Assembly (NCBI RefSeq): GCF_030323025.1
Contig: NZ_CP097329.1
Location: 341,001-405,000 of the forward strand
DNA from: Pseudanabaena mucicola str. Chao 1806
GTDB taxonomy: Bacteria > Cyanobacteriota > Cyanobacteriia > Pseudanabaenales > Pseudanabaenaceae
Direction: 5' to 3'
Length of the DNA stretch: 64,000 nt
Part shown: piece after piece, positions 36,538-45,048 of the stretch
Layout: every line of letters starts with the position of its first letter
Numbering within the stretch: position 1 is the stretch's first letter
Notes under the pieces: model-generated
Told to the model about the DNA's origin: nothing
What the model saw: only the letters and a program-made list of their open reading frames with translations
The model's database searches: none
Translations under genes and position numbers: made by a program

Positions 36538-36985
36538 TGTCCATCCTTTTGACTCTGAGGGGGGGGAAGATTCTCGCCTACGCGAGTGTAAACCTCATCT
36601 CCCTCGACTGTTATATTCCCTCCTGCTGGCGCATCTGGACTCCATTGCTGTGAATGGGTTGCCACTTTTTGCTCCCATCTCATTATGCTTGTATGAGATT
36701 TTTCTAGTACTCTCCCACTCGCTCTGATTCCCATCCCCTCACTTCTCATTTTCAGTCCAAACGAAACTATACTTGCTGGCGTTCTCATCCTTGACATTGG
36801 CGTTCCTGTCCTTTCACTAAATCTCTTGCCGCATCCTTTACACAAATAGTTCTGGATAGCTTTGCCATCTTGGTGGTGATGTTTGCCATTTTTGATGATC
36901 TTTTCGCTCTGGCAGTGGGGGCATTTCATTGCTTTCTCCTTGTTTCTGCCTCTATTTTCTCATATCACTAATTTACTGACCAGTG
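35998..36985 (-). mobile_element. IS1-family element, 3' end truncated by IS256
   Basis: Two overlapping reading frames of an IS1 transposase plus about 55 bp upstream. The right boundary is placed near 36985 (GGCACTGGTCAGTAAATT on the minus strand) because an older gene is cut there; the left boundary is the IS256 right end. The missing left end prevents an inverted-repeat check. Confidence 0.65.
36534..36929 (-). CDS. IS1-family transposase, zinc-ribbon and HTH part (InsA-like)
   Basis: A 131-residue frame with a CPHCQSEKIIKNGK...CKGCGKRF zinc ribbon, then a helix-turn-helix (ASIVSFGLKMRSEGMGIRAS; VLEKSHTSIMRWEQKV) and the start of the DDE domain (GNITVEGDEVYTRVGENLPP). The frame leaves the domain at a run of eight C (minus strand, near 36559-36566). 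A -1 shift there would restore ...SESKGWTVTFIERR in the next frame. Confidence 0.82.
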   Translation of the reverse strand: MKCPHCQSEKIIKNGKHHHQDGKAIQNYLCKGCGKRFSERTGTPMSRMRTPASIVSFGLKMRSEGMGIRASGRVLEKSHTSIMRWEQKVATHSQQWSPDAPAGGNITVEGDEVYTRVGENLPPPQSQKDGQ

Positions 36986-37130
36986 CCATATTTTGCAATA
37001 TCTCTTTTTCCGAGTTCACTGGAATAAACCAATCATAATAATTACGCAACAAAACATCAGGCATATCACAAATGAAATCCAGAGCTTCTTGCAGAGATAT
37101 TTTTTTAGGAATAGCAGGATAAATCAGCAT
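36960..37130 (-). pseudogene. Start of an unknown gene, cut by IS1
   Basis: From ATG 37130 the frame reads MLIYPAIPKKISLQEALDFI, then DMPDVLLRNYYDWFIPVNS and EKEILQN. From about 36985 it continues into IS1 sequence and stops at 36960. It lies 12 nt downstream of the integrase stop on the same strand, so it was probably cargo of the integrated element. Family not recognised. Confidence 0.5.
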
Positions 37131-37142
37131 AACCAACCCTAT

Positions 37143-38318
37143 TTATAATTCTGGTACAGCAAGGCTACGCAAATGAGCAGCATAGTGACGGTAAATAATC
37201 TCTGGAGAGTTGCCAACCCACTTAGCTATATCTTTAACTTCGATATGAGCATCAAGGCACAACGTAATAAATGAGTGTCGAGTTTGATATGGCTTGCGAT
37301 ACGCAAGCCCACAACTTTCTAAAACTTTGCGCCATGCCACATTTGCAAAATTATTAACCCGAATAAATCCACCTTCTTTCGCAGAGAAAACAAAGTCATT
37401 CGGTTTTGCCCCTTCAGGCTTGTGTGTAATCAAAATTTCTCGCAGTTGATTGTTAATTGGGAAGTCGCGCTTTTCTTGTGTCTTTAAGCCATCCTTGATA
37501 GTAGGTTGATAGCCTTCACCAAAAACAACAGCCTGTCTAAACTTAACTACACTATTATCAAAATCAATGTGTTTCCATTGCAGTCCGATCGCCTCACTAG
37601 GTCTGCAACCTGTAAAAAAGCAAAACTGGACATAACTGGTGTAATAGCGATAGTGAGGATGCTTTGCAAAAGCCTCAATGATTAGATCTCTTTCCTCTCT
37701 ATTAAATGGAGAGATCTCGTTATCTTCACCACGTTGATTTTTGGGCAACTTGATTTCAGATGCCATATCAAAAAATGGGTTTTCAGTGATTAGTCCTGAT
37801 TTCATGCCCCATTTACAGCAAGCATTAAGTTGTACGATCAATCGTTTAGCAGCATTAGGAGGCTTATTAGCAACGATCCAATCCCGAATAATTACAGAGT
37901 CTTTTAAATTTTGTGATGGCAAAAGCGCGATCGCACGGGTAAATCCTGCGTATTGATTACCAATAGTGCTAGGAGAGGCGATCGGCTTCTTGAACTCCAT
38001 ATATTTGTCCCATAGTTCACCAAGATTTAGAGCAGTTTGACTATCCTTGATAGTCACAGGCTTTAAATGGGTGGGGCGGTATTTGTCTAGTGTGTAGTCA
38101 AATCTCTCAAGAACAATATCAAACTCGATCTCTTGAGCCTTAGCCTCTGCAATTTTACGATTAATCTTAGTATCGACAAGTCCAAGAGCTAAGTATTTTT
38201 GCTTGCCTTCAAATACCTGTCTTGGCAATCTCAGCCTTAGTCGTTCCCGAAATGACTCAACACTAACCGTACCCCAGCTTTGACGATTTTTAGATGTGTC
38301 CACAATCTTGACTATCAA
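37143..38318 (-). CDS. Phage-type tyrosine recombinase (integrase)
   Basis: A 391-residue protein. An N-terminal arm-type DNA-binding region (about 1-70, RLRLRLPRQVFEGKQKYLAL) is followed by a core-binding region with LGELWDKYMEFKKPIASPST and a catalytic domain. Catalytic residues: Arg in FFTGCRPSEAIGLQW, His-x-x-x in YQTRHSFITLCLD, and the Tyr nucleophile in EIIYRHYAAHLRSL. It starts 135 nt from the 3' end of a CAU tRNA and points away from it, the normal layout for an integrase that entered at the tRNA 3' end. It looks intact. Confidence 0.93.
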   Translation of the reverse strand: MIVKIVDTSKNRQSWGTVSVESFRERLRLRLPRQVFEGKQKYLALGLVDTKINRKIAEAKAQEIEFDIVLERFDYTLDKYRPTHLKPVTIKDSQTALNLGELWDKYMEFKKPIASPSTIGNQYAGFTRAIALLPSQNLKDSVIIRDWIVANKPPNAAKRLIVQLNACCKWGMKSGLITENPFFDMASEIKLPKNQRGEDNEISPFNREERDLIIEAFAKHPHYRYYTSYVQFCFFTGCRPSEAIGLQWKHIDFDNSVVKFRQAVVFGEGYQPTIKDGLKTQEKRDFPINNQLREILITHKPEGAKPNDFVFSAKEGGFIRVNNFANVAWRKVLESCGLAYRKPYQTRHSFITLCLDAHIEVKDIAKWVGNSPEIIYRHYAAHLRSLAVPEL

Positions 38319-38452
38319 CTCGTTTGCTTATGAATATCATAGCAAATCTGATAGTCATTTGATAGTCAAAAACAAGCTAAATATGTCCAAAATCGTCTAA
38401 CCGTGTAAGTGTTTACACGATGCAAGTTAGTTGTGGTGGCTTGTACGCCTTA

Positions 38453-38524
38453 TCCAAGGTGTCGGAATCGAACCGACATATCAACGATTATGAGTCGTTT
38501 GCTTTACCAGTCAGCCAACCTTGG
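38453..38524 (-). tRNA. tRNA with anticodon CAT (Met, or Ile2)
   Basis: A 72-nt cloverleaf: acceptor CCAAGGT/ACCTTGG, D-arm GCTGACTGGTAAAGC, anticodon stem AACGA/TCGTT with loop CTCATAA, T-arm GTCGGTTCGATTCCGAC, discriminator A. CAT may be elongator Met or lysidine-modified Ile; the C1-G72 pair is unusual for elongator tRNA-Met and excludes the C-A mismatch of an initiator. CCA is not encoded. It is the likely integration target of the neighbouring integrase. Confidence 0.85.
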
Positions 38525-38615
38525 GAATATTGTGATTAACACCGTAAGTATTATATGCTATCAGCAAGCTACCTTGTAGGTTGCCCAAGGGAAATTTTAG
38601 CTAAACAAGTTTGTG

Positions 38616-39362
38616 ATGGCAACGACTCACCCCGAAAAGCCAGAAAATAGTCTCCGTAAGAGAAAAAAATCACCTAATAAATTTAGGTTCAGTTATAGTC
38701 TCCTACTACTATTAGCGATGGTAATTGTAGGTTCTGTGGCTGGAATTGTCGCTTATAGATTTGGTAAGCAAGCCCTAGAGGGAGTTAATCCATCGCCTGC
38801 GGGAATTAAACTACCAAAGATTAGCCCATCTCCATCTGCTAAACCTAAGGATGCCCCTAAATCTTCAACTTCTGGTCAAGATGGTAAAGTTTCATTTTTA
38901 TTAGACGAGTCTGAAGTGGTCGCAGACATGAAAGCCCGATTTCAACAGGATCTAGGTGGATTAAGACGACCTAATTATATGGCAACGGCAAATATTAGCG
39001 ATCGCAAAAAGATCTATACCAGAGTTGAACGAGCCTATAACTCAATCCGTGAGCCATTAGCCATCTCTGCCAATGCTGATGACCGAATTGCAAAGAGAAT
39101 TGCTGCATTGCGCCAAAATATTTATAGTCGTAGTCGTACTTACGAAAATAATTTTGAGCTAAATCCCCTGATACCCAATCAGGTAAGTACTGGGTCTATA
39201 TTATCGACATCTGTGGACATAGTGCCAATTCGCAGCCGATGGGAAGATCGCGATACAGCTTTAGTGAACTCCCCAAAAATTAGTGACGTAGATATCTTGA
39301 CCAAACCCACCAGCAGTTTTTTGATTACCGATCAGCAATCCTCTCGTACTGAGCGACCTTAA
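38616..39362 (+). CDS. Single-pass membrane protein of unknown function
   Basis: About 248 residues from ATG 38616 (a GTG one codon earlier is possible). A basic N-terminus is followed by a hydrophobic segment (YSLLLLLAMVIVGSVAGIVA, about residues 27-46), a Pro/Ser/Lys linker, and a soluble part with SEVVADMKARFQQDLGGLRR and ISDRKKIYTRVERAYNSIRE. No catalytic motif seen. Probably an inner-membrane protein with an outside domain. Family not recognised. Followed by a terminator shared with the convergent leuB. Confidence 0.65.
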   Translation: MATTHPEKPENSLRKRKKSPNKFRFSYSLLLLLAMVIVGSVAGIVAYRFGKQALEGVNPSPAGIKLPKISPSPSAKPKDAPKSSTSGQDGKVSFLLDESEVVADMKARFQQDLGGLRRPNYMATANISDRKKIYTRVERAYNSIREPLAISANADDRIAKRIAALRQNIYSRSRTYENNFELNPLIPNQVSTGSILSTSVDIVPIRSRWEDRDTALVNSPKISDVDILTKPTSSFLITDQQSSRTERP

Positions 39363-39397
39363 ACAGAGGCGATGCTTACCGCCTCTGTTGTTTTTTT
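39361..39397 (+). terminator. Terminator after the membrane protein
   Basis: AACAGAGGCG-ATGCTTAC-CGCCTCTGTT followed by GTTTTTTTAT. Confidence 0.8.
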
Positions 39398-40478
39398 ATA
39401 TTGCGGCGAGGAGAGCTTCTCCCATGGCGACACATCCTAGTTTTTCGCAACCATCTGCCATGATGTCCCCTGTACGTTTGCCTGAATCAAGAACTTTATT
39501 GACTGCGGTCTCGATCGCATTGGCTGCTACCCCTTCATTAAAGGCATAACGCAACATCATCGCTGCACTCAAAACCTGAGCTAATGGGTTAGCTAAATCT
39601 TTACCTGCAATGTCAGGAGCCGAGCCATGCACAGGTTCAAATACCCCTGGTTTACCTGCGATACCAAGGCTTGCTGATGGCAACATGCCAATACTACCCG
39701 TGAGCATTGCTGCGGCATCGGAGAGAATATCGCCAAAGAGGTTACTGGTAAGAATTACGTCAAATTGCTTAGGATTGCGGATAATCTGCATCGTAGCATT
39801 GTCCACATACATATGTGATAGCTTCACATCAGGATAGTCGGCAGAAATTGCTGTTACACGCTCGCGCCATAGCTGCGACACATCTAAAACATTGGACTTA
39901 TCAACGGAAACCACCGAGCCGCGACGTTTTTGGGCGGATTCAAAACCAACTCTAGCAATGCGATCAATTTCTGGCTCGGTATACACCATTGTATTAAAGC
40001 CGCGACGAACACCATTTTCATCGGCAACAATTCCCTTAGGTTTACCAAAATAGATCCCGCCCGTGAGTTCGCGCACTACTAAAATATCTACGCCTTCGAC
40101 AACTTCGCGTTTTAAGGTGGAGGCATCAATTAATTGGGGCAAAATCTGGGCAGGACGTAAATTTGCAAATAGTTCCATCCCACCACGTAATCCTAATAAT
40201 GCTTGTTCTGGTCGTAAATGTGATGGCATGGAGTCCCACTTGTCGCCCCCCACAGCCGCCAATAAAACCGCATCACTATTTTTACATAATTGCAAAGTTT
40301 CATCGGGTAGGGGATGTCCCGTTGCATCGATCGCTGCTCCACCGATTAAAGCTGTCTCAAAGGCAAAGGTGAGATCAAATTTAGGTGCGATCGCCTGAAG
40401 TACCGCTACCGCCACTTTCATAATTTCAGGACCGATGCCATCACCAGGGAGGAGCGTAATTTTATAGTTTTTAGACAT
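39396..40478 (-). CDS. leuB: 3-isopropylmalate dehydrogenase LeuB
   Basis: About 360 residues from the ATG at 40478 ([20 protein letters not shown]). A frame extension to 40601 runs into an F2 repeat and is rejected. Motifs: [20 protein letters not shown] near residue 70, LRELTG-type [50 protein letters not shown], and the NAD-binding [18 protein letters not shown]. It oxidatively decarboxylates 3-isopropylmalate in leucine synthesis. Length matches the family. Single gene; no other leu genes nearby, as usual in cyanobacteria. Confidence 0.96.
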   Translation of the reverse strand: MSKNYKITLLPGDGIGPEIMKVAVAVLQAIAPKFDLTFAFETALIGGAAIDATGHPLPDETLQLCKNSDAVLLAAVGGDKWDSMPSHLRPEQALLGLRGGMELFANLRPAQILPQLIDASTLKREVVEGVDILVVRELTGGIYFGKPKGIVADENGVRRGFNTMVYTEPEIDRIARVGFESAQKRRGSVVSVDKSNVLDVSQLWRERVTAISADYPDVKLSHMYVDNATMQIIRNPKQFDVILTSNLFGDILSDAAAMLTGSIGMLPSASLGIAGKPGVFEPVHGSAPDIAGKDLANPLAQVLSAAMMLRYAFNEGVAANAIETAVNKVLDSGKRTGDIMADGCEKLGCVAMGEALLAAI

Positions 40479-40549
40479 TACAAGGTTAAATTTAAAATTG
40501 AATACAAAGACAGATTTTCTAACATAGCATTTTGAGTTTCTGATCACCA

Positions 40550-40653
40550 TACAGCCAAATGAGGCTTTAAGTAGTACAGAAGATTTTTGCAAGAGTCGCA
40601 AAGAGACTCTTGCAAAAATCTTCTAGGTTTTAAGTCCGCACAAAGCGCTGTAA
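40550..40653. repeat. F2 element, copy c, with a different stem
   Basis: The ends (TACAGCCAAATGAGGCTTTA ... GCACAAAGCGCTGTAA) match F2, inverse orientation to copy a, but the 20-bp perfect stem is AGAAGATTTTTGCAAGAGTC and complement, quite unlike the AATATTTTTGAAAGTGGC stem of copies a and d. Confidence 0.8.
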
Positions 40654-40761
40654 AGTGGCGACAGTCAGGAGGGCAAGCACATAAAAAAGGTAATAAAATT
40701 AGTAGAGAATAAATTAGTTGTACTGACTATCTGGTAATAGTCGATCATGATTTATTAGATC

Positions 40762-40787
40762 TTTCATTTTGACGTAGACAAAATGAA
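40762..40787. repeat. F4-related hairpin
   Basis: TTCATTTTG-ACGTAGA-CAAAATGAA, a decayed first hairpin of F4, followed by CCAAAACCTTGAGTAGGA. No second hairpin. Confidence 0.45.
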
Positions 40788-40856
40788 AAACCAAAACCTT
40801 GAGTAGGATTTCTATATGTCTGACAGATTGCTTTGCTTATCCTATCGTTAATATTT

Positions 40857-40949
40857 TAGGAATTACGCATTGGGTAGATGTGATGCGGGCTTTGCCCGCA
40901 TCACATCTACCTCAAGCCCAATAAATTCGTTCATTTTGCGTAAGTCCTA
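40857..40949. repeat. F5 palindromic element, copy c (inverse orientation)
   Basis: 93 bp, TAGGAATTACGCA ... TGCGTAAGTCCTA. The stem GTAGATGTGATGCGGGC and complement carries its own compensated substitution; put in the orientation of copies a and b, the loop is AAA. Confidence 0.85.
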
Positions 40950-40999
40950 TATTTAATAGTTTTTGGCAATCGTTGATAGTTAAGAAAATTAAAGAAGTT

Positions 41000-41722
41000 A
41001 TGACATGGCTCAGATCAATTGGCAGCAGTTTCAAAATTGAGCGTTTCACCAATATTGCTAAAGACTCTCTTTGGCAAGCAAATTGTCCATTATGCAATCG
41101 TCCTGCTGATTGCATTTTATGCAAAGACTGTGATCGCCAAATCACGGCTTATCAATCACCAGAATTTTTACAGAAAGATAATCCTATTGCTCCAGAGATT
41201 CCACTTTATAGTTGGGGAATTTATGATGGTGCATTGAAACGAGCGATCGCTACGTGCAAATATGACAACCATCCTGAAATTATGGAAGCAATTGGCGAAA
41301 AGATGGCGAATACTTGGCAGCGATCGTCAATTACAAAAGGAATTGTGCAAAGGTACAAATGCATATCAGTAGTGCCAATTCCCCTCCATGTCAATAAATT
41401 AAAATCTAGGGGATTTAACCAAGCAGAAGTTTTAGCGAAGCAATTTTGTGACTTGACTCAAATTCCCTGTAAGCCCCAAATACTCCAACGGATTAAAGAT
41501 ACCAAAGCGCAGATGCAAACGAAAAGCGTTACAGAACGGGAAGAAAATCTATCGCAAGCTTTTACAGCTCCATTGATCAAAACAAACTATCGAGATGTCA
41601 TTTTATGTGATGACATTTATACAACTGGCGCAACGATCCGCGAAGCGATCGCTACTCTTCGTCCTCGAGATATTAATGTACGTGCCGTAGTAGTTATGGC
41701 ACGCCCACAGTTCCAAAGGTAA
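41000..41722 (+). CDS. comF: ComF family phosphoribosyltransferase-like protein
   Basis: About 240 residues from ATG 41000 (a TTG at 40973 would extend it by nine). An N-terminal zinc ribbon (CPLCNRPADCILCKDC) is followed by a type I PRTase fold with SVVPIPLHVNKLKSRGFNQA near residue 125 and the PRPP loop VILCDDIYTTGATIREAIAT near 200. In naturally competent bacteria ComF helps single-stranded DNA entry or processing after uptake; cyanobacterial members are widespread and needed for competence in some species. Single gene. Confidence 0.88.
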   Translation: MTWLRSIGSSFKIERFTNIAKDSLWQANCPLCNRPADCILCKDCDRQITAYQSPEFLQKDNPIAPEIPLYSWGIYDGALKRAIATCKYDNHPEIMEAIGEKMANTWQRSSITKGIVQRYKCISVVPIPLHVNKLKSRGFNQAEVLAKQFCDLTQIPCKPQILQRIKDTKAQMQTKSVTEREENLSQAFTAPLIKTNYRDVILCDDIYTTGATIREAIATLRPRDINVRAVVVMARPQFQR

Positions 41723-41748
41723 AAAATATACTGAGATTTTTTCCTTCT

Positions 41749-42072
41749 CTAATGTTGATTCTCTAGTTCTGCCTTCATTCTTTCTAAGGTCAGATTCATT
41801 TGATCGAACATCTGCTGAGGAGTGATTCCAAAATTACCTAATTGACTTTGCAACTGCTTCAGAGTCATTTGTGCCATAAAGTCATCAGACAATTCAAATC
41901 GCTTCATAAAAATTTTATAGCGATCCATCATCTCTTCCATCTTTTCAATGAAAAGAATTTTACCTTCGCGATCGAACTTGCCATAACTACTGCCAAGCTG
42001 AGTCAAGGCTTGATAATCTTGAAAGAGATTACGAGCTTCATGTTGAACAATCTCTGAATCAAAAAAAGACAT
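41749..42072 (-). CDS. DUF1825 family protein
   Basis: 107 residues from the ATG at 42072 (MSFFDSEIVQHEARNLFQDY). A longer frame to 42159 lacks family resemblance. Helical throughout, with GKFDREGKILFIEKMEEMMD and MTLKQLQSQLGNFGITPQQM as the best-conserved-looking parts. DUF1825 is a small soluble family limited to cyanobacteria and plastids, with no known function. Convergent with comF, 26 nt apart. Confidence 0.85.
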   Translation of the reverse strand: MSFFDSEIVQHEARNLFQDYQALTQLGSSYGKFDREGKILFIEKMEEMMDRYKIFMKRFELSDDFMAQMTLKQLQSQLGNFGITPQQMFDQMNLTLERMKAELENQH

Positions 42073-42198
42073 GATTAGTGCTCTCGTTAACTTATACCTA
42101 TAAATTAATTTTACAAGCTGACTCAACTTTACAGAAATTAACCAAAGTGGGGATATCACCCCCTTACCTCAAAATCACACAAAGCAGGATTTTGGATT

Positions 42199-42453
42199 TT
42201 AGGTCATGATTGGTACGGCGCGATCACGTTTGCGGGGTAAGTATCTGACCGAAACACGCTTCAGACCAATTTTGCTCTCAAGCTCATGGATATAGTCCAC
42301 TGCTTCACCCTCATGCTCGCGATTGTCGAGAGTTTCCAATAAGGTGAGGATTTCTGTATCTAAACCTGGTTCACCTATAAATAAGTGCATTAAAGTTTCG
42401 CAGTTGTCATCGTCTGGGTAGATAGGAATGTAGTAGATATAAGGGATGTCCAT
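42199..42453 (-). CDS. Small conserved-looking acidic protein
   Basis: 84 residues: MDIPYIYYIPIYPDDDNCET ... HELESKIGLKRVSVRYLPRK. No membrane segment, no Cys pair. It has its own spacer on either side and codon use like its neighbours, which supports it being a gene. Function and family unknown. The 42073-42198 spacer and the 273-bp region upstream show nothing else. Confidence 0.65.
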   Translation of the reverse strand: MDIPYIYYIPIYPDDDNCETLMHLFIGEPGLDTEILTLLETLDNREHEGEAVDYIHELESKIGLKRVSVRYLPRKRDRAVPIMT

Positions 42454-42727
42454 AAGCTCCGTCAGCTATATTTTGCAGTTCTAATTTGGGGTTGATGATC
42501 TACAGCACATTTGTTCAGCAAATCATCACTTCTTTAGGATTACCAACTTTTGTAAATACTAGATCGGAGATTAGCTAGTTAGTAGAACTGCAATAAAGAT
42601 ATAACATTCCTACAAAGCGTTAACTAGGAAACTACAATATAAATAATAAACATCAAAATAAGCTTAGGCGATCGCCTTATGCTTTTAACGTGCTACTGCA
42701 CGAATCAAAAGTGCGATTTATTTAATC

Positions 42728-43900
42728 ATGCTCAACCCAGACCCAAATTCGATTCAACTTACCCAAGATGACTACGAGCGCTATTCACGTCACCTGATCT
42801 TGCCTGAAGTTGGGGTAGAAGGACAAAAACGACTCAAGGCTGCCAACGTACTATGTATTGGTACGGGTGGATTGGGTTCCCCCTTGTTGTTATATCTCGC
42901 TGCTGCTGGGATTGGACGCATCGGCATCGTGGACTTCGATGTGGTAGATACATCTAACCTGCAACGTCAAATTATTCACAGCACTAGTACCGTTGGCAAA
43001 CCAAAGATCGAGTCAGCGAAAGCGCGAATCTTGGAGATCAATCCCTACTGCCAAATTGATCTGTACAACACACATCTATCTTCAGCTAACGCACTGGAGA
43101 TTATGGCTCCCTACGACATTGTGGTTGATGGTACGGATAACTTCCCCACACGCTATCTCGTCAATGATGCCTGTGTATTGCTCAATAAGCCTAACGTTTA
43201 CGGCTCAATTTTTCGATTTGAAGGTCAGGCGACGGTCTTCAATTATGAAGGTGGACCCAACTATCGCGATCTCTATCCAGAGCCACCACCACCTGGGCTA
43301 GTACCTTCCTGTGCTGAGGGTGGCGTTTTGGGAATTTTGCCTGGGATCATTGGTGTCATCCAAGCGACGGAAACTGTCAAAATTATTCTCGGACAAGGTA
43401 ATACCCTCAGTGGACGTTTATTGCTTTATGATGCTTTAAAGATGTCTTTCCGCGAACTCAAGCTACGTCCTAACCCAGTACGTCCTATTATTGAGAAATT
43501 GATCGATTATCAACAGTTCTGTGGTATTCCTCAGCAAAACGAAAGTGAGAAGGAAGCACAAAAGGCGATCGCCGAAATTAACGTCAAAGAGCTTAAAGAG
43601 ATCATTGATGCTGGTACGTCGGATTACGTGATTATCGATGTGCGTAACCCTAATGAATGGGAAATTGGCAGAATCCCCAATACTGTACTAGTACCTTTGC
43701 CAGAAATCGAAAATGGTAATGGTGTGCAGAAGGTCAAATCTTTGCTCAATGGGCATAAATTAATCGCGCATTGCAAAATGGGTGGGCGATCAATGAAAGC
43801 TCTTGGCATTCTCAAGCAAGCTGGCATTGATGGGATCAATGTACAGGGCGGTATTAACGCATGGAGCGATCAAATCGATCCTTCTGTTCCCAAATACTAA
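42728..43900 (+). CDS. moeB: Molybdopterin-synthase adenylyltransferase MoeB with C-terminal rhodanese domain
   Basis: A 390-residue protein. The E1-like domain begins DDYERYSRHLILPEVGVEGQ and holds the ATP-binding CIGTGGLGSPLLLYLAAAG near residue 44, the catalytic Asp in VVDGTDNFPTRYLVNDAC and the PSCAEGGVLGILPG loop. A rhodanese domain (about 290-388) carries the active Cys in LIAHCKMGGRSMKAL. Such fusions adenylate the C-terminus of a small sulfur carrier (MoaD/ThiS/Urm1-like) and pass sulfur to it. I see no CxxC pair for the structural zinc of E. coli MoeB. Single gene. Confidence 0.9.
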   Translation: MLNPDPNSIQLTQDDYERYSRHLILPEVGVEGQKRLKAANVLCIGTGGLGSPLLLYLAAAGIGRIGIVDFDVVDTSNLQRQIIHSTSTVGKPKIESAKARILEINPYCQIDLYNTHLSSANALEIMAPYDIVVDGTDNFPTRYLVNDACVLLNKPNVYGSIFRFEGQATVFNYEGGPNYRDLYPEPPPPGLVPSCAEGGVLGILPGIIGVIQATETVKIILGQGNTLSGRLLLYDALKMSFRELKLRPNPVRPIIEKLIDYQQFCGIPQQNESEKEAQKAIAEINVKELKEIIDAGTSDYVIIDVRNPNEWEIGRIPNTVLVPLPEIENGNGVQKVKSLLNGHKLIAHCKMGGRSMKALGILKQAGIDGINVQGGINAWSDQIDPSVPKY

Positions 43901-43946
43901 AAACTCATTTCTTCTGCTATAGCAATGTAAGTTTTGCTTAGGACAT

Positions 43947-44001
43947 AAAACCCAAATAAGTGAAGGCGGCACTTCGTGCCGCCTTCACTTATTTGAGTTT
44001 T
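43947..44001. terminator. Hairpin after moeB
   Basis: AAAACCCAAATAAGTGAAGG...-TTC-...CCTTCACTTATTTGAGTTTT, a long stem with one mismatch. F6-like core (GGCGGCAC-TTC-GTGCCGCC). Confidence 0.7.
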
Positions 44002-44050
44002 AAACAGATAAAAAAAGAGGTTGCTTAGCAACCTCTTTTTTTATCTGTTT
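44002..44050. terminator. Perfect palindromic terminator of the LivM gene
   Basis: A 23-bp perfect stem around AAAGAGGTTGC-TTA-GCAACCTCTTT, with A7/T7 tracts, overlapping the last codons of the livM-like gene. It may also stop readthrough from moeB. Confidence 0.85.
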
Positions 44051-44937
44051 AGCGTTAATTCATCTTTATTACCTAAGATTCCCTGTGGTCGCCAGAGCAT
44101 CAGGATAATTAGGGTCAAGCCAATCAAAATCAACTGAATTGCCTCAAATCTACCGCCATCAGCACGTATCTGTTCAGGAAGAAATCGAGGGACAGCATTG
44201 TAAAACTGAAAAATGACTGCACCGAGGATTACGCCAAGGTTATTGCCAGCACCGCCAATGGTCACGATTGTCCATGCTTGGAATGTAATTAGGGGAATAA
44301 AGTTATCGGGGTAGACCGTAGTTAACTGCCAAGCGTAGAATGCTCCTGCCATACCACCGATCGCACCACCGATCGCAAATGCTTGTAGCTTATACCAGAA
44401 AACATTTTTGCCTAGAGCCTTAACTACTTCCTCGTCTTCTCGGATTGCTTTGAGGACTCTTCCCCAAGGCGATCGCACAAGCCATTCCAAACGCCAATAA
44501 ACGATCACCACGACAATAATTAATAGAGCAGCCAGAATAAATGAATAGTTCTGACGAGCCGCAATATTGACAAATGGAAGAGGAAAGTCCTGTACGCCAC
44601 CTGTACCTTTTGTTAGCCATTCTTCATTATTGACAAATAGGCGCACCATTTCCGATACACCAATTGTGACGATACCCAGATAGTCTTCACGCAGTTTCAG
44701 GGCTGTACTGCCAATGATGATACCGAGTAAACCTGCGATCGCGGCGGCAATCAAAAAGGCAAGAAACCAAGGTACACCATTGAGACTAAGTAACACGGTG
44801 GTATATGCGCCAACGGTCATAAAGGCAACATGACCAAAATTTACTAATCCTGCGAAACCCCATTGCAGATTTAGTCCAAGACTAAACAGGGCAAAGATTG
44901 CTGCATTGATAACAAGTGTAGTGATGTATTCGAGCAT
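44041..44937 (-). CDS. Branched-chain amino acid ABC transporter permease, LivM family
   Basis: A 298-residue membrane protein with about eight hydrophobic segments. NAAIFALFSLGLNLQWGFAG at the start, FGHVAFMTVGAYTTVLLSLN, then the LKLREDYLGIVTIGVSEMVR motif near residue 80 and the EAA-like WGRVLKAIREDEEVVKALGK near 177 define LivM/BraE permeases. It resembles NatD of the cyanobacterial N-I neutral amino acid transporter, whose genes are scattered in cyanobacteria; no binding protein, LivH or ATPase is adjacent here. Its stop codon lies in the terminator hairpin. Confidence 0.9.
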   Translation of the reverse strand: MLEYITTLVINAAIFALFSLGLNLQWGFAGLVNFGHVAFMTVGAYTTVLLSLNGVPWFLAFLIAAAIAGLLGIIIGSTALKLREDYLGIVTIGVSEMVRLFVNNEEWLTKGTGGVQDFPLPFVNIAARQNYSFILAALLIIVVVIVYWRLEWLVRSPWGRVLKAIREDEEVVKALGKNVFWYKLQAFAIGGAIGGMAGAFYAWQLTTVYPDNFIPLITFQAWTIVTIGGAGNNLGVILGAVIFQFYNAVPRFLPEQIRADGGRFEAIQLILIGLTLIILMLWRPQGILGNKDELTLNR

Positions 44938-45048
44938 GAATTATTCGGTAACAAGGTGCTAAGCAATCTCTTTACTTTTATAAGCTGACTATAAATTCGA
45001 CTGTGCTAGAGATTATAGTAAATTTAGACTAGTACGCTTTAAAACACC

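Noticed and set aside
38453-38524. Second copy of the tRNA 3' end as an attachment site within the window
   Set aside because: I looked for the T-arm/acceptor sequence near the IS cluster and other spacers and saw no match, so no att site is claimed.
40479-40601. N-terminal extension of LeuB by 41 residues
   Set aside because: The extension translates the F2 element at 40550; the conserved start [16 protein letters not shown] lies at 40478.
44420-44620. 66-codon alternative minus-strand frame within the LivM gene
   Set aside because: Overlaps the permease in another frame with atypical composition.
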